From Gemmatimonadota bacterium (GTDB lineage: Bacteria; Gemmatimonadota; Gemmatimonadetes; Gemmatimonadales; Gemmatimonadaceae): a stretch of DNA of 64,000 nucleotides. The position numbers were made by a program, and so were the translations under genes. The notes under the pieces were generated by a model. It saw only the letters and a program-made list of their open reading frames with translations. It was not told where the DNA came from and did not search any database. How positions within the stretch are numbered: the first letter of the stretch is position 1; every line of letters begins with the position of its first letter. This document shows, piece after piece, positions 36,848-46,345 of the stretch. Location: NCBI GenBank assembly GCA_040388625.1, contig JAZKBK010000003.1:248001-312000 (forward strand). The letters run 5' to 3'.

Positions 36848-38947
36848 GTGGCGGATAGCCGGGATCGTTCCAATTCATCGCCCCCCACGTCCCGTTCCGG
36901 GCTCAGTCGGCGCGACTTCCTCGACCGGACGGGCCGGATCGCCGTCGGACTCGGCGCGCTGCAGCTCGGCTTGGGCCGCAGTGGCTTCGCAGAAGGACTC
37001 AGCCTGCTCGGCGGATCCGTCACGCCGCTCGCGAGTCGCGCCGCTGTGTCGGCAGATGATTTCACGCTCGGTAATGATGCCATTACTGCGATCTGGACCA
37101 CCGCAGGTGGCTCGTTTCGTCCGGTTCGGCTGACCGACGTGCTCAATAACGCGGCGCTCCCCGTATCCGCACAGGCATTCACCCTGACGCTCGCGGACAA
37201 GTCCACGATCCAGGCGAGCGAGATGCGCATTACCTCAGCGCCGCGCACTGAAGTGTTGTCCGCCAGTGCCAATGCATCGCGAATGGCCGAGCGACTTGCG
37301 GGACATCAAGTGACGATGACACTGCAGGATCAGGCAGGGCGTATCGAAGCGGTGTGGCGTGGAATACTGCGCGATGGATCGAGCTACGTTCGTCAGGAAA
37401 TCACGCTGCGCGCGCTGGGTGGCGAGGTACCGGTGCACGAGATCGCCCTGCTCGATTTCAACGCGCGCAACGCGATGACGCCCGGAACCGTACGAGGCAC
37501 GCCGATCGTCGTTGGAGACGCGTACTTCGCATTCGAGCATCCTCTCGCCAACAACGCAGTGGATGGCGACCGCGTGCGTTGCCGGATGTCGCGCACGTTG
37601 CCGCTCCGACCCGGCACGGCCATCGACTTCAGCTCTGTCGTCGGCGTCACGCACCCGGGTCAGCTGCGACGCGACTTTCTCAAGTACGTCGAGCGCGAGC
37701 GTGCCCATCCGTATCGCACCTTTCTGCACTACAACTCATGGTACGACATCGGGTACTTCAACAAGTACACCGAGGCCGATGCACTCGGCGCCATAGCGGC
37801 ATTCGGAACGGAGCTTCACGAGAAGCGTGGCGTGACGCTCGATTCGTTTCTCTTCGACGACGGATGGGACGACTCGAAGACATTGTGGCACTTCAATTCG
37901 GGATTCCCCAACGGATTCACCAACGTAGAAGCTGCAACTCACAAGTACGGCGCCGCGCCCGGAGTGTGGATGTCGCCGTGGGGCGGATACGGTGAACCGC
38001 ACAAGGAACGCATCGAGTACGGCAAGGCGCAGGGCTACGAGACCAACAAGGACGGGTTCGCGCTTTCCGGGCCGATCTACTACAAGCACTTCCGCGATAC
38101 ATGCATCGACATGATCCGCAAGTACGGCGTGAATCAGTTCAAGTTCGACGGAACGGGAAACTATGCGAGCACCTATCCCGGAAGTCCATTCGACAGCGAC
38201 TTTGACGCAGCGATCCATCTCATCGGCGAACTGCGCACGGAGAAGCCGGATCTGTATGTGAACCTCACGACCGGCACGTATCCGTCGCCGTTCTGGCTGC
38301 GTTACGCCGATTCGATCTGGCGCGGCGGGGACGACCACGACTTCGCGGGAATCGGCACGAGCAGACAGCGCTGGATCACGTATCGCGACGCCGATACGTA
38401 CGAGCACGTCGTCCGTGCAGGGGCACTCTTCCCGATCAATTCGTTGATGCTGCATGGAATGATCTATGCCAGGCAGGCGCACAATCTGATGACCGATCCC
38501 GGCAACGACTTCACATCCGAAGTTCGCGACTACTTTGGCACGGGGACTCAGCTGCAGGAGATGTACATCACCCCTTCGCTGCTCTCACAGGCGAACTGGG
38601 ATACGATCGCTGAATGCGCAAAGTGGTCCCGCAACAACGCTCAGACCCTGGTCGACACGCACTGGGTGGGAGGCGATCCGCAACGACTGGAGCCGTACGG
38701 ATGGGCGTCGTGGTCGCCCCGCAAGGGAATTCTCACGCTTCGAAACCCCAGCAACGTTGCGCAGAACATCGCGATCGACGTCGAGCGTGCGTTCGAGCTT
38801 CCGGACTCGGCACCGCGGAAGTATTTCGCGCGGAGTCCGTGGGCCCCAGTCCGTGGAGTCCCGCCGATCGGATTCCGCGCCGGCGAGGAGCACAAGGTAC
38901 GACTGGAGCCGTTCGAGGTACTGACGCTTGAAATGATACCGGCGTAG
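36848..38947 (+). CDS. Tat-exported alpha-galactosidase-like glycoside hydrolase (clan GH-D)
   Basis: 699-residue enzyme with a twin-arginine signal: LSRRDFLDRTG followed by a hydrophobic stretch, about residues 18-45. The start GTG 36848 has AAGGAG nine bases upstream. The middle is a GH36/GH27-type barrel: HYNSWYDIG, FLFDDGWDD, GVWMSPWGGYG, and FKFDGTGNY with the probable nucleophile Asp; RGGDDHDF supplies the second acidic region. N-terminal and C-terminal beta domains flank it. Alpha-galactosidase is the likely activity, but other clan GH-D substrates are possible. Tat export suggests it folds before leaving the cytoplasm. Confidence 0.83.
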   Translation: MADSRDRSNSSPPTSRSGLSRRDFLDRTGRIAVGLGALQLGLGRSGFAEGLSLLGGSVTPLASRAAVSADDFTLGNDAITAIWTTAGGSFRPVRLTDVLNNAALPVSAQAFTLTLADKSTIQASEMRITSAPRTEVLSASANASRMAERLAGHQVTMTLQDQAGRIEAVWRGILRDGSSYVRQEITLRALGGEVPVHEIALLDFNARNAMTPGTVRGTPIVVGDAYFAFEHPLANNAVDGDRVRCRMSRTLPLRPGTAIDFSSVVGVTHPGQLRRDFLKYVERERAHPYRTFLHYNSWYDIGYFNKYTEADALGAIAAFGTELHEKRGVTLDSFLFDDGWDDSKTLWHFNSGFPNGFTNVEAATHKYGAAPGVWMSPWGGYGEPHKERIEYGKAQGYETNKDGFALSGPIYYKHFRDTCIDMIRKYGVNQFKFDGTGNYASTYPGSPFDSDFDAAIHLIGELRTEKPDLYVNLTTGTYPSPFWLRYADSIWRGGDDHDFAGIGTSRQRWITYRDADTYEHVVRAGALFPINSLMLHGMIYARQAHNLMTDPGNDFTSEVRDYFGTGTQLQEMYITPSLLSQANWDTIAECAKWSRNNAQTLVDTHWVGGDPQRLEPYGWASWSPRKGILTLRNPSNVAQNIAIDVERAFELPDSAPRKYFARSPWAPVRGVPPIGFRAGEEHKVRLEPFEVLTLEMIPA

Positions 38948-38967
38948 GGCGCGGATGCATCCGCGCC
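38948..38967 (+). repeat. Perfect 20-base palindrome (hairpin repeat family)
   Basis: GGCGCGGATG followed by its exact complement, starting on the base after the alpha-galactosidase stop codon TAG. A shorter copy with core GGATGCATCC lies at 39005-39014 in the same gap. Both belong to the CGGA-N4-TCCG hairpin family. Confidence 0.75.
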
Positions 38968-39103
38968 TTCTCCGGCACCACGCAGTTATTTATATCGCTA
39001 CCGAGGATGCATCCGCGCATCCACCCGCACCACGCATTGCCTACGCCCACGCGCCCGTGACGTTACCGCACCTACATCTACACAGCCAACAGGGTACAAC
39101 CGA

Positions 39104-41719
39104 ATGCAGCTGACGTCGCTTGATTGGGTGATCGTCGCGGTAAGCCTCTTTCTCTGCTATCTGCCGGCACTGTTCTACATCCGGCGCTCTCAGTCGAGCG
39201 TGGCGGAGTTCTTTACATCCGGTCAGTCGGCGCCATGGTGGCTGGTCGGCACATCGATGGTGGCGACAACATTCAGCACGGACACGCCGAATCTGGTCAC
39301 GGACTTCGTGCGCTCCCACGGTGTCTCCTACAACTGGGTTTGGTGGGCCTTCCTGCTCACGGGAATGGCCACGGTCTTCTTTTACGCTCAGCTGTGGCGC
39401 CGGTCGGGCGTTCTCACCGATCTCGAGTTCTACGAGCTGCGCTACTCCGGTCGCCCCGCTGCGCTCGTGCGCGGATTCCGGGCTGTGTACCTCGGCTTTT
39501 TCTTCAACATCATGATCATGTCGACGGTAACGCTCGCCGCCGTCAAGATCGCGAACGTGATGCTCGGCTGGGGCCGTCTCGAAACGATCGTGATCGCCGG
39601 AACGGCGTGCGTTCTGTTCGCCTCGATATCGGGCCTGTGGGGTGTACTCGCGACTGACATGGTTCAGTTCGCGCTCGCGATGATCGGCGTGATCGCTGCC
39701 GCGTATGTCTCGCTGGATCAGCCGGCCGTCGGCGGCCTCGCCGGAATGCTCTCCAAGATCGACCCCAAGACGCTGTCGCTCCTTCCCGATTTCAACGACA
39801 CTTCGCTCACTCTCACCGTTCTCGTCATCCCGCTCACAATTCAATGGTGGTCGGTCTGGTACCCGGGTTCGGAACCCGGCGGCGGTAGCTACGTCGCGCA
39901 GCGCATCCTCGCATCCAAGAACGAGCGTCACGCTCTCGGCGCGACACTCTGGTTCAACGTTGCGAACTACGCTTTGCGTCCGTGGCCGTGGATAATCGTC
40001 GCGCTCTGTTCCATGCTGGTTTTCCCGACGCTTGGCGACATTCACCGTGCATTGCCAAACGTCGATCCGAAGCTGATCGGCAACGATCTCGCCTATCCCG
40101 CGATGCTCACGTTGCTGCCGGTTGGAATGAAGGGACTGATCATCGCTGCGCTCTTCGCAGCGTACAGATCGACCATGGAAACGCATCTCAACTGGGGATC
40201 ATCGTATCTGGTGATCGATTTCTACCAGCGCTTTCTCGCGCCTGGAAAGAGCGAGCGTCACTACCTATGGATCTCGCGTTCACTCACTGCTGTCCTGATG
40301 ATAGCCGCGGGTGCGTTCACCCTGTTTCTATCGACCGCCAGTGACGCATTTCAGTTGCTGCTGTCCGTCGGCGCCGGAACGGGACTCATCTATCTGCTCC
40401 GCTGGTTCTGGTGGCGCATAAATGCGTGGAGCGAGATATCGGCGATGGCATCGTCGTTCATCGTTGCGATTGGATTCTTCGTGGCTGAGAAGATGGGTCA
40501 CGCGGCACCCGAGCCGATGCCGCTTCTCGTCACTGTTGCGGTAACTACCGTGGTCTGGGTTTCCGTCACCATGTTCACGAGCCCTGCCGATCACGCGACG
40601 CTGCTTCGCTTCTACGAGCTCACGCGCCCCGCCGGCCCGGGATGGAAGGCGATTCGCGCGGAGTCTAAAATAGCCGCCTCACCTGACAGTCTGCCCCAGA
40701 TGCTGCTCGGCTGGACTTCCGGTGTCATGTTCGTTTACGCAGGCCTGTTCGGAACCGGCAGCGTCATCTACGGGCGTACGTTCCAGGCATCGATATGGTT
40801 CGTGGCGTTCATCGTAAGCGGTGTTGTTCTCATGCAGGTCGTGCGACGCATCTGGTCGGCAGACGAGCCAGTGCGCAGCGACGACACATCTGCGATTGCG
40901 GCCAACCGGCCGTGCACCAAGGCTGTGATCCTGGCCCGCGGCCTTGGCAAGCGCATGCGCGAAGCCGACGCCAGCGCCACCCTCGATCCGGCCCAGGCGG
41001 CAGCCGCCGAGTCTGGCGTCAAGGGGATGATTCCCATCGGCCGGCCCTTCCTTGATTACGTGCTGAGCTCGCTCGCCGACGCCGGGTTCACCGACGTTTG
41101 CATTGTCGTCGCGCCGGATCATGCGGAGATGGAGAGCTACTACACCAGCCGCGCCGTCCCGAAACGACTGCGCATCTCGTTCGCCGTTCAGTCCGCGGCG
41201 ATCGGCACCGCTGACGCTGTGCTGGCCGCTGAGGAGTTCACCGCGGGCGAGCCATTTGTCGTACTCAATTCGGATAACTACTACCCGTCTGCTCCGCTCA
41301 CGCGTCTCCGCCTTGCTGACGGACCCGCAACGCTCGGGTTCTCCCGCGCGGGGCTGTTGCGCGGCAACATTCCCGCTGAGCGCGTCGCAGCATTTGCCTT
41401 GCTCGACGTCGCGCCGGATGGCACGCTACGCCGGATATCCGAGAAGCCCGACGCAGCATCGCTCGCTGCGCTGGGCGACGACGTCGACGTGAGCATGAAT
41501 TGCTGGCGCCTCACGTCCCAGTTCTTCCGTGCATGCAGAGACGTGCAACCGTCTCCGCGCGGCGAGCTGGAGCTTCCGCTCGCGGTGCAGTATGCAATCG
41601 ATATTCTCGGGATGCGCTTCAAGGTCATTCCTGTGAACGAAGCTGTGCTCGACCTCTCCAGACGAGCGGATATTCCGCGCGTCGCGGCGCTGCTTTCAGG
41701 GACTGAGGTATCACTCTGA
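39104..41719 (+). CDS. Sodium/solute symporter fused to a sugar-1-phosphate nucleotidyltransferase
   Basis: One uninterrupted 871-residue frame joins two proteins. Residues 1 to about 590 are a solute:sodium symporter with about 13-14 membrane segments (LDWVIVAVSLFLCYLPALFYI, STDTPNLVTDFV, LYPGSEPGG-like WYPGSEPGGG, MKGLIIAALFAAYRSTMETHLNWGSSYL). Residues about 604-871 are a nucleotidyltransferase: AVILARGLGKRMREA is the nucleotide-binding loop, KGMIPIGRPFLDYVL the Lys motif, VVLNSDNYYP the metal Asp, and ISEKP and VSMNCWRL later sugar-site motifs. The cytoplasmic C-terminus suits the second domain. It is followed by a galactokinase gene. I infer uptake of galactose or a galactoside and activation of galactose-1-phosphate to a nucleotide sugar. 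Confidence 0.88.
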   Translation: MQLTSLDWVIVAVSLFLCYLPALFYIRRSQSSVAEFFTSGQSAPWWLVGTSMVATTFSTDTPNLVTDFVRSHGVSYNWVWWAFLLTGMATVFFYAQLWRRSGVLTDLEFYELRYSGRPAALVRGFRAVYLGFFFNIMIMSTVTLAAVKIANVMLGWGRLETIVIAGTACVLFASISGLWGVLATDMVQFALAMIGVIAAAYVSLDQPAVGGLAGMLSKIDPKTLSLLPDFNDTSLTLTVLVIPLTIQWWSVWYPGSEPGGGSYVAQRILASKNERHALGATLWFNVANYALRPWPWIIVALCSMLVFPTLGDIHRALPNVDPKLIGNDLAYPAMLTLLPVGMKGLIIAALFAAYRSTMETHLNWGSSYLVIDFYQRFLAPGKSERHYLWISRSLTAVLMIAAGAFTLFLSTASDAFQLLLSVGAGTGLIYLLRWFWWRINAWSEISAMASSFIVAIGFFVAEKMGHAAPEPMPLLVTVAVTTVVWVSVTMFTSPADHATLLRFYELTRPAGPGWKAIRAESKIAASPDSLPQMLLGWTSGVMFVYAGLFGTGSVIYGRTFQASIWFVAFIVSGVVLMQVVRRIWSADEPVRSDDTSAIAANRPCTKAVILARGLGKRMREADASATLDPAQAAAAESGVKGMIPIGRPFLDYVLSSLADAGFTDVCIVVAPDHAEMESYYTSRAVPKRLRISFAVQSAAIGTADAVLAAEEFTAGEPFVVLNSDNYYPSAPLTRLRLADGPATLGFSRAGLLRGNIPAERVAAFALLDVAPDGTLRRISEKPDAASLAALGDDVDVSMNCWRLTSQFFRACRDVQPSPRGELELPLAVQYAIDILGMRFKVIPVNEAVLDLSRRADIPRVAALLSGTEVSL

Positions 41720-41751
41720 CCGATGTAGCGGCCCGTCTCAACGCGGCGGGA

Positions 41752-43092
41752 ATGAGTATCGCGGAATCAGAGGTCAAGGCCCGACGCATCGCGCAGCTCG
41801 CGCGTGACCTCGCACGGCTCCGCGGTGACGTGCCAGCCGCTGCCGACAATCCGGTGTCCTTCTGGGTGCCGGGACGAATCGAGGTTCTGGGCAAGCACAC
41901 CGATTACGGCGGCGGCCGCAGTTTGTTGTGTGCCGTGGAACGCGGAATCTGTATCGTAGCCAGCGCACGGCCGGGACATGCAGCGTCAACGAGCACTGCG
42001 AGTACTGTGCGCATACTCGATGCACGTTCTGGCGACGTCGCGGAGTTGGAACTTTCGCCCGATGTCGAGTCGACGCCGCGGCACTGGTCCAACTACGCGA
42101 TCACCGTTGCGCGCCGTATCGCGATGAACTTTCCCGGCGAGATGCGTGGCGCGGACATCGCATTCACGAGCGATCTTCCGCCCGCTGCCGGCGTGAGCAG
42201 CTCGAGCGCTCTCGTTGTCGCGTTCTTCCTGGCTCTCTCCGCAATCAATGATCTGCCTGCGCGGCAGGAGTATCGCGACAGCATTCAGACGCCCGAAGAC
42301 CTGGCCGGCTACCTTGGGTGCGTCGAGAATGGACTCGATTTCAAGTCACTGCACGGTCGTGCAGGGGTCGGAACGTTCGGTGGAAGCGAGGACCAGACGG
42401 CGATTCTCTGCGCACGACCGAACGCTCTGGTACAGTACTCGTTCTGTCCGGTGAGATTCGAGCGAGCGATCGCTGTTCCGAACGATCTTACATTCGTGAT
42501 CGCGGCGAGCGGCGTTCTCGCAGAGAAAACCGGTTCCGCGCTGGAGCTTTACAATCGCGTATCACGCCGCCTGAGCGTAGGACTCGAATCGTGGAACCGA
42601 GCCACTGGCCGGACTGACGTGTCGATGGGCGCGGCCATCGCGTCGTCGCCGGATGCCAGGATGCAGATCCGGGAAGTACTTCGCGCCACTGTCGACGCGG
42701 CTTATCCGCCGGAGTCGCTATTACGAAGATTCGACCAGTTCGATACCGAAGCGAACGAGATCATTCCCGCAGCGGCGGACTCGCTCGCTCGTGGAGACGT
42801 CGCCGCGTTTGGCAGTCAGGTGGCTGAATCTCAGCGCGGTGCGGAGCGCGCGCTGGAGAATCAGATTCCGGAGACGGTCGCGCTGGTGCGTCGTGCTCGC
42901 ACGATAGGCGCCGTCGCCGCGTCGGCGTTTGGGGCAGGTTTCGGCGGCAGTGTGTGGGCACTGGTCGATTCATCGTCCGCCGAGGATTTTCGGCGCGAAT
43001 GGATGCAGCGCTATCACATGGCGTTCCCGGAACGCGCAGACCGATCGGATTTCTTCAGCACACGCGCCGGCCCCGCAGCTACGGCGCTATAA
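41752..43092 (+). CDS. Galactokinase-like GHMP kinase
   Basis: 446-residue sugar kinase. The galactokinase signature appears as GRIEVLGKHTDYGGG (usual GEHTDY, here GKHTDY). The ATP loop is LPPAAGVSSSSAL and the C-terminal GHMP motif is AFGAGFGGSVWALV. It should phosphorylate galactose, or a close sugar, at C1. The ATG at 41752 has no good ribosome-binding site. The frame stays open backwards to a CTG at 41716 that overlaps the upstream TGA, and the intervening translation (TDVAARLNAAG) looks protein-like, so the true start may be non-standard. No galT or galE is nearby. Confidence 0.82.
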   Translation: MSIAESEVKARRIAQLARDLARLRGDVPAAADNPVSFWVPGRIEVLGKHTDYGGGRSLLCAVERGICIVASARPGHAASTSTASTVRILDARSGDVAELELSPDVESTPRHWSNYAITVARRIAMNFPGEMRGADIAFTSDLPPAAGVSSSSALVVAFFLALSAINDLPARQEYRDSIQTPEDLAGYLGCVENGLDFKSLHGRAGVGTFGGSEDQTAILCARPNALVQYSFCPVRFERAIAVPNDLTFVIAASGVLAEKTGSALELYNRVSRRLSVGLESWNRATGRTDVSMGAAIASSPDARMQIREVLRATVDAAYPPESLLRRFDQFDTEANEIIPAAADSLARGDVAAFGSQVAESQRGAERALENQIPETVALVRRARTIGAVAASAFGAGFGGSVWALVDSSSAEDFRREWMQRYHMAFPERADRSDFFSTRAGPAATAL

Positions 43093-43132
43093 CCTCGGCG
43101 CTTGTTGCGTTCGCCGCACCGACGACGCTCTG

Positions 43133-46100
43133 TTACTCCGCCCCGTTCGAGCGGATGCGATGAATTTCGCCAGTCGCGCCATGCTGCGATAGCGCTGTAA
43201 GTATCGCTTCGTACGCACCAACCTGCTTGTCATACCTGGACTTGCGCGCTGCCCATTCATCGCCGCTCGCTGAATCGGTCTTCCAGTCCACGACCAGCCA
43301 CTCACCATCCGTCAATGCGGCGGCATCGATGACGCCTTCGGTCAGCAGCGCACGACCATCATGGTCGCTGACGTGCATGAGCGGGAGTTCGAACCGTGCA
43401 TTCTCGCCGCGCATCAATTGCTTCCAGACGTCCGACTGTTGCAATTCCCCAACAAGCGTGCACAGCTCGGCGGCGCACTCATCGTTCAGCTCTTCGTCCG
43501 CGACTACTGCGGCGGCGAATGCACTCAGCACCGCACCAGTTCTCCCGCGCCCCGCCGCCTCGATGCAACGGTGAACCGCGCGGCCCCACGCCACTCCGCG
43601 TCCGGAGGCGCGCAGCAGATCGTACGCACGCGCCGTCTCGCGTTCATCGCGAGCTGATTCCGTAACCGTACGACGTGTGAGTGACGGCGTGGCTGCCGTC
43701 ATTACGCGCCCGTTCGCAGCAGCGACCGCATCCAGCAGCTCGGACAGCGGCTGTTCCGACGTGCGCCGCCCTGGCGCCGGTGTTACCTGCATCTCCACCT
43801 GTCCACCGACGTCACTAAGCACCGTTGCGAATGGCGCCCAAGCCGACGTATCCTGCCTGTCGCCGGTAGAGCCTTTCGTTGGCGGGTACTTGCAGCACGC
43901 AATCACCAGCTCCCTGGCCGCGCGCGTGGCGGCAACGTAGCGAAGCCGCTCCTTCTCTGCCTCGGCGAAACCACACTCCTCAGCCGCCATCGCTGCCCAA
44001 CCCGTGGGCCGCGCAATGATCTTCCTCTCGTTGTCCAGAACGATCCCGCTGGTAACGGGACCGGACGTACCACGTGTGACGTGCACCTTCGGCGGATGCT
44101 CCCCGTCCGGAGTCGGAGCTGCAAGTATCACCACTTTTGCTTCCAGACCTTTCGCCTTGTGCAGGTTCATCACGCGAACCGCATCGGATCCGCCCCCTAT
44201 CAGCGTCGCGTCGTCGGAATCCTGGCTCAGCAGCAGCTCAATGCGATCGATGGCGTCCACAGTTCCCGACGCACCGGTCAAAGATGCTTCGCGAAGTGTT
44301 TCGACGACACGCATCAGCGCACCGGCGCGAACATCACCCAGCGTCTGGCTCGCGGCGAAGTACAGAAGACCCGTGTCGTCCAGTAGCCTTTCGAGCAGCA
44401 CGTCCGCCGATTGCTGCTGGGATACCATCCACCACTCGTGCAACTGGCGCAGCGCTCGCATCACGATACCTTCGCCTGTGCCCGGGGAGCTCGTTACCCG
44501 GAAGCGAATTCCATCGGCGTGGGCGTCGTAGAGATCCGCCGGTCCGCAGCCGAAGAACAATCCCTCCAGCGCGGCGACCACGGCAATGGCATTGTCGGGA
44601 TCGGCGATCGCGTGCAACACCAGCAGCAGCTCGGATAACTCCAGCTCGCGCGGGATCTTCGCTCCGGCAGTCGTGACCGGGATATTGCGTTCGGCGAGCG
44701 CACGCGCATAGCTGGCGACAGGATCGCGTTTCGCGGTCAGTATGAGAAAGTCTCCGGGCTCACACTCACCACTCGCCACCCGCTGCGCGATCCACGATGC
44801 CACCAGAGCACAGTCCGCGTCGACGATCGAGCCGATGTTGCGCTTCTCCGGCGTGACGGTGTACGCCTTCACCCCGTCCGTCGCGCTGGCGCCATGCGTC
44901 GCGTGCATCGGCGTGAACGCGGCCTGCACGTCCGATGCGGTCGCGCCGAACACCTCCTGAAAGTAGCGATCGACGAACTCGGCGATCGGTGTCACCGAAC
45001 GGAAATTGCGCGTCAGCGCGAGCACGACCCCGTGCACCGCCATGCGCTCCTTCGCGAATTCGTACACCTGGATATCCGCGCGGCGGAACCGATAGATGCT
45101 CTGCTTGGGGTCGCCGACAAGAAATATCGCACCTGCACGCGGCTTCACGTTGTGCCAGTCGTTCCCCTCCGACGACTCCGATGCGAGGAGAAAGCACACT
45201 TCGGCCTGCACACGATCAGTATCCTGAAATTCATCAACGAGCAACCGCCTGTAGCGCATGCCAAGCGCATCACGTACGCGAGGATGCTCGCGCAGCAGCG
45301 TTGCCGAGAGCATCAGCAGGTCCTCGAAGCCAAGCTGGCCCGTCTCGTGCCGCTCACGCGCGAAGTCCTCCGACGCACGCTTGAGGAAGCGCATCACAAG
45401 TGGATAGCGGAACTCGTACCAGCAACCGAGAACTTCCGCTATCTCACCTTCGAGCAGCGCGACGAACTCGGCCCCCAGATCCCTCGCCGCGTTTTTCACC
45501 GCCTTGTCGCTGCCCCAGCGGTTCTGCGTGACGGCGCAGGAAGTCGCTGTGATCTGCTCCAGTGTTGCGCAAAATGTTGCGGCGTCGCTCCAGTCATCGC
45601 TTCGACGGGCGTATTCGAGGCGATTGACCAGCTTCATCAGCTCGTCGCGCCCGCCTTCCGGCTCCATCTTCGGCATCATCTCACGCGCGCGCGCGAGCAG
45701 CGCCTCGAGCTTGCCTCGGCATGCCGTCGTCTCGGGCAATACCGTTTCCACGAGTGGAAAGTCCACGTCCATGTACTGCAGCACGCGCGCGAAACTCCTG
45801 TACAGCGCCTGTGGATCGACGCCCACGCTGGCAAGACCGACCAGCATCGCGTCGCCCCTGGCCTTGCAGCGCTCCAGCCACCGGTTCCAGAACCTTCTGC
45901 ACAGCTCCTCCCAACCGTTCTCGCTCACCTCGGCAAAGTTGGGATCGAGAGAAATCTCGAGCGGATGCTCCCGGAGAATTCGCGCGCAGAACGAATGGAT
46001 CGTGCCCAGAAATGCACGATCGATATCACGCAGCGCGCGCTCGCAACGCAGCCGCGCTTCACTGTCGGCTTCCGATTCCGCGAGCCGCTTCTCCAGCTCG

Positions 46101-46345
46101 TTCTGAAATCGCTCCCTCAGCTCGTTGGCTGCCTTCCTCGTGAATGTCACCGCCGCGATTCTCTCGACGGGTTCGCCCTGCATGATCAGCGAGCACATCC
46201 GGCCTACCAGCGACGTCGTCTTCCCTGAGCCGGCACCAGCCTCCACGAGCATGTTGCAGTCGAGATCGGAGCGAATCCGATCGCGCGCGGCTGCATCGCT
46301 CTCCCACGCCGCATTGTCACTTCCAGCATCCGCTGGGGTGCTCAT
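43133..46345 (-). CDS. addA: AddA-like helicase-nuclease subunit
   Basis: UvrD-type SF1 helicase fused to a RecB-family nuclease, 1070 residues; with AddB it processes double-strand breaks for recombination. Walker A EAGAGSGKTT is at 35-44, motif II LLVDEFQDTD, the motif near ALTRNFRS, and VMNLHKAKGLEAKVV is motif V-like. The C-terminal nuclease centre is EGVIDAAAL followed by LVVDWKTDS, near residues 1003-1022. It overlaps addB by four bases (ATGA), and the pair forms a two-gene operon. No Chi-recognition claim can be made from sequence reading. Confidence 0.9.
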   Translation of the reverse strand: MSTPADAGSDNAAWESDAAARDRIRSDLDCNMLVEAGAGSGKTTSLVGRMCSLIMQGEPVERIAAVTFTRKAANELRERFQNELEKRLAESEADSEARLRCERALRDIDRAFLGTIHSFCARILREHPLEISLDPNFAEVSENGWEELCRRFWNRWLERCKARGDAMLVGLASVGVDPQALYRSFARVLQYMDVDFPLVETVLPETTACRGKLEALLARAREMMPKMEPEGGRDELMKLVNRLEYARRSDDWSDAATFCATLEQITATSCAVTQNRWGSDKAVKNAARDLGAEFVALLEGEIAEVLGCWYEFRYPLVMRFLKRASEDFARERHETGQLGFEDLLMLSATLLREHPRVRDALGMRYRRLLVDEFQDTDRVQAEVCFLLASESSEGNDWHNVKPRAGAIFLVGDPKQSIYRFRRADIQVYEFAKERMAVHGVVLALTRNFRSVTPIAEFVDRYFQEVFGATASDVQAAFTPMHATHGASATDGVKAYTVTPEKRNIGSIVDADCALVASWIAQRVASGECEPGDFLILTAKRDPVASYARALAERNIPVTTAGAKIPRELELSELLLVLHAIADPDNAIAVVAALEGLFFGCGPADLYDAHADGIRFRVTSSPGTGEGIVMRALRQLHEWWMVSQQQSADVLLERLLDDTGLLYFAASQTLGDVRAGALMRVVETLREASLTGASGTVDAIDRIELLLSQDSDDATLIGGGSDAVRVMNLHKAKGLEAKVVILAAPTPDGEHPPKVHVTRGTSGPVTSGIVLDNERKIIARPTGWAAMAAEECGFAEAEKERLRYVAATRAARELVIACCKYPPTKGSTGDRQDTSAWAPFATVLSDVGGQVEMQVTPAPGRRTSEQPLSELLDAVAAANGRVMTAATPSLTRRTVTESARDERETARAYDLLRASGRGVAWGRAVHRCIEAAGRGRTGAVLSAFAAAVVADEELNDECAAELCTLVGELQQSDVWKQLMRGENARFELPLMHVSDHDGRALLTEGVIDAAALTDGEWLVVDWKTDSASGDEWAARKSRYDKQVGAYEAILTALSQHGATGEIHRIRSNGAE

